Shown in pieces: positions 1 through 10,803 of a stretch of 64,000 nt of DNA (position 1 is its first letter; every line of letters begins with the position of its first letter). Both the position numbers and the translations under genes were made by a program. The notes beneath the pieces are model-generated. The model did not search any database. It was not told where the DNA came from and worked only from the letters and a program-made list of their open reading frames with translations. Origin of the DNA: Morella rubra (Eukaryota > Streptophyta > Magnoliopsida > Fagales > Myricaceae); the NCBI GenBank assembly GCA_003952965.2, contig CM025849.1:6607947-6671946 (forward strand), written 5' to 3'.

Positions 1-832
1 ATTACTTATAGATGGCAGCTACAAAAGACGCAAAAGTGCACCCAATCATAAAACAGCAATCCTCAAAAATCCAACGAAAATAAGTAATGAAACAGAGGAA
101 AATCGAGCCTAGTTGCCGAAAAGTAGTAAAACCTAAGCTATCCACTTAGACTCACAGATTCAGCACCCTTTTTTTCTACCGATTCTTCACAATTATTCTT
201 TTATCGTTCAGAAATTAAAAACAAAATAGAGCCATTAGTTACCAACCAGTATCTCCAATTTGCCGACCTAAAACGCCGTAGTCACACTAAGCTGCTCGGC
301 TAGATGCATCCACGTCAATCCTAGAACTAAATCGAGCTCGAACTTGGCAAAGCTAAGTCAATCATAAAACAGTCCAACAGAGGAAAATCGAGCCTAGTTG
401 CCGAAAAGTAGTAGAAACCTAAGCTATCCACTTAGACTCACAGATTCAGCACCCTTTTTTTCTACCGATTCTTCACAATTATTCTTTTATCGTTCAGAAA
501 TTAAAAACAAAATAGAGCCATTAGTTACCAACCAGTATCTCCAATTTGCCGACCTTCGCCGTAGTCACACTAAGCGCCGGCGGAAATCCGACGCTCGAAT
601 GCAAAGTGTCACCGTCTATATCTGTCATAAATTTCAGACCAGCATCCCACAATCAACACTAATGAAATGAAAAAATTCCCAACTCTGGTCCAAATTAAGC
701 ATAGTAACTGCGCGATTTACCCAAATTGGACAGCCGTGCAGTCCCCCCCTGAAACTTGAACTGCTCTCTAGAGAACGATTTCAACCAGTACTTGAGCGTG
801 TACTCCAGCGCCCGGCCCAGTATCGACTCCAT
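1..832 (-). CDS. Chorein/VPS13-like lipid-transfer protein, first exon only (partial)
   Basis: Only exon 1 is in the window: start codon at 830-832, coding 721-832, splice donor GT at 719-720. It encodes 37 residues beginning MESILGRALEYTLKYWLKSF and ending in RLSNL, and it stops in phase 1, where the family continues with Asp. This is the conserved N-terminal chorein segment of plant proteins related to UHRF1BP1/VPS13 bridge-like lipid-transfer proteins, which move phospholipids at membrane contact sites. The family role is known; nothing here proves it for this copy. Positions 1-720 read as intron 1, and the rest of the gene lies to the left. The exon is too short to be caught by a long-ORF search. 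One oddity is a run of seven G in the codons for Gln-Gly-Gly. The start is well supported by match to the family and by the in-phase donor. Confidence 0.8.
43..577. repeat. Direct duplication of about 200 bp inside intron 1
   Basis: The stretch at about 92-292 recurs at about 377-575, with an offset near 285 bp. The copies are nearly identical over some 180 bp, including a seven-T run and the block ending in TTTGCCGACC. They differ by small indels, and copy 2 lacks about 30 bp near its start. Both copies lie in intron 1 of the chorein-like gene. A recent local duplication is the simplest reading; an assembly duplication is also possible. Confidence 0.85.
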
Positions 833-3800
833 TATTATTCTCCTTCAAGAAGCTTAGAGGAAGGTCTGGAAATAGGCCGGAGCCTCTCGTGGATCCGATC
901 GTAAATGCGCGGAAGCACTAATCGGGTTTGGCTTCGGGACGGTGCAAGCATTGAGAGGCCTGAGTTGGCTATTATTATGAGAACGGAATTTCCAGGTGCG
1001 AATCTGAAAAAACAGGCGGGGGTGGTGGAAATGGTATGTAGCACGTGCGGGAGAGGAGTTCGTACGAGTGGCACGTGGGAAGAGGGTCAGGGGAAATGCG
1101 TTGGATCTAGGGGGTGCGTCAGGGAGGACCGGTGGATTTGTCGGTGTGCCTTCGTGTTCGGGAAAAGTAGTTGGTTTTAAGGTTAAGCTAGCGAGGCTGC
1201 AATTAAAAATTGCCAGGCCCAAGCTTTACTCAAAGTGCCAAACCTCGTTTTATAGAATTCTCTCTTTTGGTTGGTTTTCGATGAGAATGTGGCTCACGAA
1301 AAAGTTTAATTATCGTGGGAGCACATGGATTAGCATATTCAAAATACGGTAAATGAGATTTTTATTGATTTTTTTTTTTTAATAAAGGTAGCACATACAA
1401 CATGCCAACCTGCATGATATTTTCTATATTATTTTCTCTTTTTTCAAAAATTTCTTAAGAGAAAAATATAATTTTTTACCAGTAATATATTTAATATATG
1501 TAAAATGGATCAAAGACGTTATTGTTATTTTATTCTTAAAATTTGATTGTAATTAAAAGATGCACTTCTGTAGTTGGTAAGAGAAAAGTGTATTTATTTC
1601 ATCTTTTATAAATAAATTGGTATTTATTATTGGTAAACTCTTAAAATGATGGATTGGGAAAAACGGATCTAACAAGGGAAAAAAGAAAAGGAGAACACAA
1701 AAGGAAAAAAAAAAAAAAAAAGTCCCATATACTGTTAAAAGACACACAGCGTGCTTACTCAAGAGAGGCAAAATAACAGTTTTTTTTCAGTGGGTCAGCA
1801 AGGAAGAAACACAGCTGTCTCGGGCGGGCACAAAACTCTGAGGAAATGGCCCGAGGCGAATCTGCGAACTAATTGGGTTTTGATGGGCTGTGGGCCCAGC
1901 CCACCCACTAGGGCAAAATACCTTTTTCACTCTATATTTTTGGCACAGGAAAAAATCTAAAGATTGTGTGATGTGGCCCCCCCGACAGGGCAAAACTAAT
2001 AATATGGTCAATCACGATTTTGGCCAGGCACACCATAATATTTTGCACATTATAAATGGGTATATATTACATTATATATAGGTAGAGAACATACATTTAA
2101 CTAGCCCATAATGTGCTCTGTGTGCCCCCATTAAACTTTGGCCAATTTATAAAAAAAAGTTTCCCGTGATTTGATGCCAACTTTTAGCCGTCTTTATATT
2201 CTCATGACCAACTTATATTACAAATAATGCTATAATGCGGCCCACAAAAATCTCCCTTACATAAAGAAAAGAGAAAGGAATTGGCACTCTTTGGCTCTTT
2301 GTCTTTGCCCTTAAAAGTTGGATTAGACGCCCACTACGTGTACGCACATTGCAAAAAGAATGAAACATAAATATATACTTTTATAGTTTATTCCTCTCTC
2401 TTTTTCGGTCTATTTGCGATTAGACATGTGGATTGGATCCGTAATTTCGTCCGAACTTGTAATCTACTGACGCGTGAGCGTACGTGGAGGTTTGGCGAAA
2501 TGACATGTGTATCCAAAAAAAAAGAAAAAAATAAATGGCAAGTGTTTCTAGCGGACACCGCCGACGACTTGCGTACTATGTGACTGACTTCCATTAACTT
2601 ATCCTTCCAAGGACGGGACGCGCACGGAAACTAGAAGGACATCGACTCGTGCTCTGGCGATTGTAATGCAAACGCGACAAGTTTTCTGTTGCCTGGAGGA
2701 GTTGCGGCGCTCGGCTGAGTCGGCCTCGGCTTGCGGTAGTTATGTCTACGTGGCTAATGGCTTGGATGGCTTCTCGTATGGTCCTCTGACTCCTGGATGC
2801 TTTGGACGATTGGACAATGCTTGTTTCATCCTTCATGTATCTGACCGAGGCCTCGGAAAGTCTTTTTTTTTTTTTTTCTTTTTTTTAACTCCTCTCCTCC
2901 TAACTTTGTGTTCGTAAATACAGGAGGAACTAAAAAGAGAATAATAATTTTCAATTCACGGTAAAAAAAAATGACTTGGAGTGCTACGTGCAAAATTTAG
3001 CTCGGTCAATTATTTGATATTACTTTCTCTATAGGGACTAACTAATTGTATCAATAAAATCTAATAACATCTTGTTAAAGTCTTATAATTCTTTTTAACA
3101 TCATGTTAAGAAATTAATTCTTTTGCTCCTGTCTTCCTCCTATCTTCTTATAATTCAAGAGTAAAAACTAATTATTTCTATGCATATTTTTTTATAGAAA
3201 AATTAATTAATTTTAGAAATTCAGAGACATAAAAAAACAGAGGACAAAAAAAAAATTGTCTATTTTATCAAAGATGTTGCAAAACCAAAATTTTAAAACT
3301 TTTTAGGAATATTGTAAAAATTGAGGTAGATTAGAGTTCTATTGAATTTTTTTGATAAAAATTAGTTAAAAGTATAATTTTACCATAGTGATTAAAAAAT
3401 GAAGAGAGATGATTTTTAAATTTTGTATTTTTTATTACTAAAATTTTGAGTTGTTTATATTTGTATTCAAAAAATTAAAGAAAGGTCAAATTTTATATAT
3501 ATATTTTTTAAATTTGCAAACACTAATGTAAAATATTTTTCAATTTTTATAAGACATTGTTTGGAGAGAGACAAAACAATTGTTATGAATTATGAAAACT
3601 TCACACAAATTAGCTTTAAATGCTATTTTAGGATTGTCTCTTGATTATTATTTTTTTGAATTTGATTATCTAATTTGAAAAATTAGTTATAAAGGACCGG
3701 TGAGACTTATTTCAATGTTATATGATAAAATTTTAAAGTATAAGAGTTAGTAAAAAAATGAAGAGAGATGGTTTGAATGAATTTTTTATATTTATTATAA

Positions 3801-4344
3801 TAAAAAAAAATTATTAAAACAAATTTTGGAATATACCAAAGACTGCCGACATAGAGTGAGGTATATGTAACCGGTGCGTTTGGAGAGTCCAATATGGTTG
3901 CTTCGCCCACTGGGAATGCTCGTCATACACGCAGCTTTCAATTTTCATCCTCTTTAACTTTAATGATGTCCAGCTAAGTTGTCACCAAAAGATTGATCCG
4001 TGACAGCATTAACGAGAGATAAGAAGGATTATAGAAAATTAGAAATCAAAGCTGATATGTCGATTGTCGATATGCGGATCGGTGATTTGGGTTATTTCTG
4101 AAAGCGAAGCTGGTTAATCATTGCTCTCTTTCAACCCGGGCTTGATAAAAGTACGTACCTATTGCTCCAAAGTCCAAACCATTTTCATACCCAGTCGAAA
4201 TATAATTGCCCATTTTATGATATTAAAGATCAAACTAAGTTTTAGAAACTTAGCATAGTGTTACATAACATATACATATTGATAATTTCAAAATCACCAA
4301 AAACCAAAACCGATCAAACCTGAAAGGAATTAGAAGAGGGGGTG
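833..4344. other. 5' flank of the chorein-like gene, then AT-rich intergenic DNA
   Basis: Positions 833-1250 are GC-richer and probably hold the 5' UTR and promoter of the minus-strand chorein-like gene. From 1350 to 4344 the sequence is AT-rich with A/T runs. A somewhat GC-richer patch at 2590-2860 has short open frames on both strands, but I recognise no protein in it. No RNA gene was seen. Confidence 0.5.
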
Positions 4345-5562
4345 GCATCGGATGGATTCGGTTATTGCAGGAAGGCTTATTATGTGAGTGAACGGCTGAA
4401 ATTAAAAGATGACATCTGATGGCCAAAAGAATGCCACATCATTTAATGAAAACTCAAATTAAACCCGACCCATATTACACATTACCGAACCGTTTTTAGA
4501 AGACCAAACATGTTTCTTCTTTGTCTCTCTCTCTACTTGACGCTCTCTCTCTCTGACGCACAACGCTCTCTCTCTATTGCACCTTTCTCTCTCTCAAACA
4601 GAGATCCAAGTAGATAAAAACAAAAAAAAAAAACCCCAGATCATTTTGCTTCTGTCTCTGGAGTTCGACATTTAATTTGGAGCCCACCTTATGGTAACAA
4701 GGCGCTGAGACCATATGTATATGTTGTAACAGCATTTATAATGAGGCTGCGCCTGCTTTCACCTCTGTATTTTACATGGCCTGCAGAATTGTGACGGTCG
4801 ATTATCATTAATGCTCCCGAAATATACAGCTACGATCATCGGTATCTGATGATATTTTTGATGGTACAACACAGTCTTCAACCACCTGCTGCAGAAAGTC
4901 CTATATCTTGATGGGATATTAGCCGATGTGGCTTACTTCAGGGAGCATATTCCAGTACAGTAAGCATTAATCTTTGCTAAATTTTGATTAAAAAAAAAAA
5001 ACCTTCGGACTCAATATCAGTAACCTTAATTTATCGGGCTAAACTATTGGTTAAATGGGAAGCCCATGTTGAAGAGTAACGCCTTATGCCAAGTTGAATT
5101 AGACCGTGCCAAGTTGTTCTGATGCACTGAGAGGGTGACAGCCGAGGGAGAGGAATCTGGGTGTTGTAGAAGCATTTTAATACCAAACATGAAAATGTCT
5201 GTTTAAGAAAACAGTGCAAATGAATGTAAAGGGCGAAAGAACGAAACATACACCAATGGGAATTAGGAAGCAGATCGAGATGTAAGAGAGGGGTGCGATA
5301 GAGAGAGAATGTCGACGTAGAGAGACAGAGTTATGCGATAGAGAGAGAGAGAGAGCGTCAAGTAGAGAGAGAGACAAAGAAGAATCGGGTTGGGTCTTAT
5401 AAAAAAGGGTCGGTAATAGGTAATATGGGTCAGGTTTAATTTGAGTTTTCATTAAATGATGTAGTCTTTTTTCAGCCATCGGATGCCTATCTTTTAATCC
5501 CAGCCATCCACTCACACACACTCATATAATAAGCCTTCGCACAATAATCAAACCCGACGTCA
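4345..5562. mobile_element. Long inverted-repeat (fold-back) element
   Basis: The arm at about 4355-4610 is the inverted copy of about 5270-5548. Shared blocks include AAGGCTTATTAT, ATCATTTAATGAAAACTC and a CT-rich run with CTCTACTTGACGCTCTC. The arms are about 250 bp at perhaps 80-85 percent identity, around a 650-bp spacer. The size and form fit a MULE-type or fold-back transposon. No clear target-site duplication was found because the outer ends are ragged. No transposase is encoded. A transcript through it could fold into a long hairpin. Confidence 0.7.
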
Positions 5563-8500
5563 GATGTAAAGACTCCGATGCGAAAATTAGATTTAGAGAA
5601 GTGTTTCATAAGTAATTAAGCTTAAGAAAATATAATTGGGTACATGCTATTTATAAGAGAGGGTGCTATAATCCTAAAGGGAGTCTAACGGTATGAGATT
5701 TATGACTTTTTGTCTTACTTGAAGTCTTAAAGTCTCTTGAATCCTTATCTTTCCTAGAGTTTTGGAGAGTTTAACTTACACTTATGTGAGTTGAGAGTCT
5801 ACAATGTGTGTGTGGCATTGGATAAGACTGCAGATGGGCTTGTGTGTCTCAATGGGCTGAACCGGTCATATTATGATCCATCACATATTACCACTATAAA
5901 TTAGAAAACTAATGAAAAACTGACATGAAATTGAGGTCGAGATGTCTATTTTTAGAGTCAATAGTTTATTCCGATTTCGTCACTATTAATATGCTAACTT
6001 TTGATAGACGTTAGACAAGAGGATCTATATATCTAAAAATTAGACTCTTTTAAAGTTATATCCAAACAAAAATTAATTTGTTAAAAATGAATACTAACTC
6101 TATCGTTAATTAAGCCAAGTAAACTAGACTGAAAGAGACACTTGGAAAATGCCAAGAAGGTTGAAATGGCTCGACTCAGTCTCGAAATCATATCATTTAT
6201 TACATTATAAAAGTCTAAAACTTGAGGAGAAAAAAAAAAACCACAAATACCAAACTCTTCAAACATTCCACGAAATGGAAAAGAGTACAGAAACAACAAA
6301 AAGTCTAAATAAGTTGGCAATAATATAGCGAGTTTTACATAAATAATTAATAACCTAATCTTTACGTGAACCGTTTCAAATGTTTGGCCGACAAAATATA
6401 TACATGTTTCTGCTCTTTGACGAAATGAGTTGACAGAAAAGTTCCTTACCCATTTTCCATTGCGTAAATGTTGTAAAAACCTTCAGATATATATATACCT
6501 CACCCAAATTTTGCCAAACTTTTAGGCATTGTAGCCTGTTTAATTAGTTTTTGGTTTCGAATGTCCATTGAGGAATTTTTGCAATATTTTTGTGGTTGGG
6601 TCTATAATTTAATTGGAGTCTACAGAAAGTGCTAAATTTGTTGCACACGACATTTTTAAATTTTAAATGGAATTTTTTTTTCTCTAGTTCAGTAATCTCT
6701 AGCCTTGTAACATTCATATGGGCAACTTCTCAGGAAAACAAAAATTTAACATGAATTTAAATTCAGAATACTACAAATTATCTCAAAGGTTATGAATTTT
6801 ATTTAATTCTTATCTTCTTCCGTCTGTTTGTTGCAGGTGGTTGGCATCCAAGGAGGATATTCTTTTTCTTAGAATTCTCTAGAGGCACATCACACGTCGA
6901 GTGCGGTCACTAAACTCGATTAGCTTTATTATAATTAATTTTTATCCTGTGTGAGAGTATGCTCAGCACAAATCTCGAACGTTATAAATTATAATGTCCA
7001 TTTTATTTGAATAAACAAGCTAGGGCGTAAATTTTGAGGAATATTCCTAAAATTTTAGGAATCTTTGCTTTATTGAGATTTATTGGGGTTTGTGAAAGGT
7101 GAAGTGTGTATGTGTAAAAGTTAAAAATTTTGAAATGTGTTTATTTTGTTATTTTATTGTAAAAAATGTTGCCTAAACGCCTCCAAAATTTCTGGAAAGC
7201 TTGAATTCAAGATGAGAGAGAGAGAAAACAAAACATCACTCGTTTTAGATCATGCTCTTAGCCCTGATGATTTGCAAGCTTATTATTATTTGTTAGGAAT
7301 AAATCCAAGATTTGTTCATGTGATTTATCGTTTTATTTAATCGGTGTTTGGTTGTTAAAATTTCAGTGATACTGAAGTGAAAAATGATTTAATAGAAAGA
7401 GAGAATTTTAAAAAATTATTTTATTAAGACTTAAATTTTAGAGGTCTAAAATTTTGACTCTCAAATATCATGTTAGTCTATAGATTTTAAAATTAATTTA
7501 ACTCATCAAATTAGTCAAGGAGAATTCACCAAATTTGAAGGGTGTCAAAACTAATTTCCTGATAAATTTTAAATTCAAATGAATAATTTAATAGATTTTA
7601 AAATTTAAAACCTAAGAAAAAATGGTAAATTATAAGGAAGAAATTATATCAAGCTAATCCTAACATATAGAACATGCTACGATCATTGGAATGAAATGAG
7701 AGAAATAAAATAAAATTATACTATCGAAAAACCTGGATACTCATTCACTATCTTCTTTATACTTTTATTTCAGACCAAGTTGCAGATAATTTCTCAAACT
7801 CTGAATTCCTTAAAATTTCCTCGGTATGTACGGATTTTTTTTTTCCCGGTACACTTTTTCCGCTTCCAACGACATTGACAACGTTGTAAAAGGAAAAAAA
7901 AAGAAAGGAAACAATGTCAAAACAGCAAAAAAAGAGGCCGAATACATACTTTTATAGCGTTCTACATTAGTACATATTATGTGGTAATAAATACAAAAAA
8001 GACTAAAATGAGTATGGAAAATAGCTTCCTTCAAATATTTATTTTTAAAAGGTCACATAAAAAATCCACTCAAAACTTTTCTCTTTAAGCACCATACTGT
8101 ATCCTTTGTTTTAGTCCTTTTTTTTTTTAATCACGAGGCATACAGAATAATCATCCTTTTTTTTTTATTCTATTCTCTTTGAGTTATATATAAAAAAACG
8201 AAAAAAAAGAGATAAATTAGTAATTATACGAGGTCAATCAATAGAACTGCATTAAGTTAGGGAATTATATATAGAAAACCTTTTACACTATGATTTCCAA
8301 TTGCGTTAAATTGCAAGGGAGTCCATAATTTAATGACTTGTACGTCGGAAAGAGTAGGAAAGAATCTGACAAAGTCTCGGAATCGAGGTGTTACATATAT
8401 CTTCTGCTTGGTTGACAAGAAAACTTGGCTTGAGCTGCAAGTCGTACACAAAGTCCATGCTGATTCTCCATCCAAATCCCCACACGAAATCCAGAGCCGA

Positions 8501-9304
8501 TTCGTTCATCGCCAGGAGATTGATATACTTCCCAATGGTTACAAGTTACAACCGTTCGATCATTATTTTCAATACATATTTGTCAACTCTACAGGAAACA
8601 CGGACGCCTCCCGATCAACTCGTGTAAAACGCCGGGTGAGAAAACCATACTTCCCTGTTACGCCCACGTCGGCGACACAAATATTTCTGACCTTTTTAAA
8701 TTTTTTGGTCAATAAAGTTTATAAACTTCTTAAATTAAATCATGTTTCTCCACACTTTATCACAAATTCTAACACTTTCTCATTTAATTTTTTTTTTATC
8801 AAATTATTAATCTTTACACTTTTTCTCAAATTCAAATAAAAATTAACCTCCAGACTCCAATCAAACATCTTTTAAATTTTGTACCAACTTTTTAATAATA
8901 TTTAAAAGCTAATAAAATATACACTAACCCCAGCAATAATTATTTATTAAAAAATGAAAACTTTTCTATTTTTTAAACATCCAAATATAGATGCGACATA
9001 AAAAAAAAAAATTCAATCCAAACATAGCATGTGAATGATCATGGCCTCTAGGCCCTCTGAAATAAAAATAGAAGAACTATATATTGTATATAATTTTATA
9101 TTCATTCAATGTGTACGAGACAAGGTGAGTATTTTTATAAATCTTTATTTTTAAAATATACAGACTATTAGATATATTTTTTACTAAATAAGTAAAGGTA
9201 GAACTCTTGATGCCTCAACGCAAAGACACTGTGCTTGTTTTGTACAAGAGAGCCTCCACGTATAATAAAGATTTGAAATTTTAACATCTTAATACTTTTC
9301 TTTT
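5563..9304. other. AT-rich intergenic DNA
   Basis: There is no supportable gene. A less AT-rich patch at 8290-8650 has a 168-codon open frame on the plus strand, but its second half is low-complexity F/N/K-rich sequence and matches no family I know. The motif GTTAAAAATTTTGAAAT near 7117 recurs near 38770 with a similar flank, so fragments of a dispersed repeat are present. Confidence 0.5.
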
Positions 9305-9740
9305 TGGGGGAAATTGACAGTTTAATCTCTGAGTTTTCCTCTCTTTAGCGGTTCGATCTTTAGGAAATAAATTCTAACAAATTACTCTCAAAACTACCAT
9401 CATTTGACAAAACCATCCTTCCGTCAGGGTTCCGTGTTATTTTTTAATGGGAGAACGTTCCAGGCTGGTAGACCATACCAGCAGACTATAGAAGCAGACC
9501 AGCAGACCAGACCAGCAGACTAGACCAGCAGATCAGACAAACAGACCAGCATACCAGACTAGCAGACCTGCAGACTAGACCAGCGTGGAACGTTCTCCCG
9601 TTAAAAAATCACACGGAACCCTGATGGAAGGATGATTTTGTCAAATGATGGTAATTTAGGGAGTAATTTGTTAGGATTTATTTCCTAAGGATTGAACCGC
9701 TAAAGGGGGGAAAACCTAGGGATTAAGCTGCCAATTTCCC
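9305..9740. mobile_element. Fold-back MITE with a minisatellite loop
   Basis: The arms at about 9308-9468 and 9587-9738 are inverted copies at about 90 percent identity. The outer ends read GGGAAATTGACAGTTTAATC on the left and, inverted, nearly the same on the right; the inner ends share GGGAGAACGTTCCA. The loop at 9469-9586 is a tandem array of short units related to CAGACCAG. A transcript would form a hairpin of about 150 bp. The superfamily is uncertain and no clean target duplication is visible in the flanking T-rich DNA. Confidence 0.8.
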
Positions 9741-10803
9741 TTTTTTTTTTTTACACCAGAAAATTACAGCATCAGTTCTAGATTAAACGCTGCGTTTTTG
9801 TGATATTGTGGGTGTTTTGTCAAACGAGGTTTGGTTTCTGATCTGTGGGTGTGGGGAAGTGCAGAGAGGGTGAAAGCAAGTGAAAACTGTTTGACAACGG
9901 TGTGACGGACGGGGACAAGACGTGCGCTGGTGGTTTTTTGAGGTTGTTTTTTCCAAGGTTCAACTACGAGGACGAACCCCAATTCCTAAGGCAAAAAACT
10001 TCGGAGGAAAAAGAAAAAGGAAAGCAAGAGAGAGAGAGAGCTTGGATTACAGACAGAGACGTAAACGGAGAAACAAATAGATTTTCCCACTCATTATTAT
10101 TTCTATTTTCGCTCTTTCATTATCCAATTCCCCCCTTTTCTCTCTCTCAGATAGCTCTCCCTCTGTCTCTCCCCTCCGATCTCGTCCGGTTCTCTGGCTA
10201 TTTCTCGGCGGTTTTCCCTCCCAAAATCCTAAACATCTCTCCCTCAATCCTGTGCCATAATTGATTTCGAAATCCTTTTTTTGGTTTTTTGAAAGCCTTT
10301 CGTAATTCAAGCAAAAATTCTTTCTTTATTTTTGCGCAAGTTTTGTTTAGTCCTCTGTTGCTGCTATTCAGCGAAAAACCGTTAAGCTGTAGTTTTTTTT
10401 ATGCTGCTTTGGTTTTGGGTTACTGGGTATTGAAGTGAAATCCTTGGAACTTCGTTTGCTCAAAGCACTTTGAACGTCTTCGTTGCTCTTGTAATAGAAG
10501 ATTGGAGGTGCAAACGCCAGGAGAAATCAAAGCGATTTTTGTTTTCATTTGTGGGTGTTGGTTGTGTGCGGTGTGCCTTTTTGGATGTTTCTGGATTTTG
10601 ATTGAATGATTTTGTCTGAGGCAAGAGGTGGAAATGGAGACACTTGTAACCTGAGGTCATGAATTGGGATTGTTTCTTTGTTTACTGGGTTTGGCTTATA
10701 AGATAAAATAGAAACAGCCCGGGGTATGATTGAGGGTGATATCGGAGAATCGGCGATTCTGCTCTTCCGGGTATTGTCTATTTTTCTCTCTTTGGTTTCT
10801 GGA
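9741..10803 (+). promoter_or_regulatory. Promoter and 5' leader region of the ATG18h-like gene
   Basis: A CT-rich block at 10120-10200 and a GA run at 10027-10043 precede the start codon at 10804, as is common in plant leaders. Short upstream ATGs are present. One at 10726 is in frame and would add 26 residues. I prefer 10804 because the family's recognisable sequence, a Gly/Pro-rich start then FIPSSFRAISSYL, begins shortly after it. Confidence 0.45.

Noticed and set aside
2388-2917. Overlapping open frames on both strands in a GC-richer patch
   Set aside because: Frames are short, compositionally biased, and share no motif with known families.
8333-8839. 168-codon open frame on the plus strand
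   Set aside because: Its second half is low-complexity F/N/K-rich sequence in AT-rich DNA, no family motif is visible, and no splice or codon pattern supports a gene.
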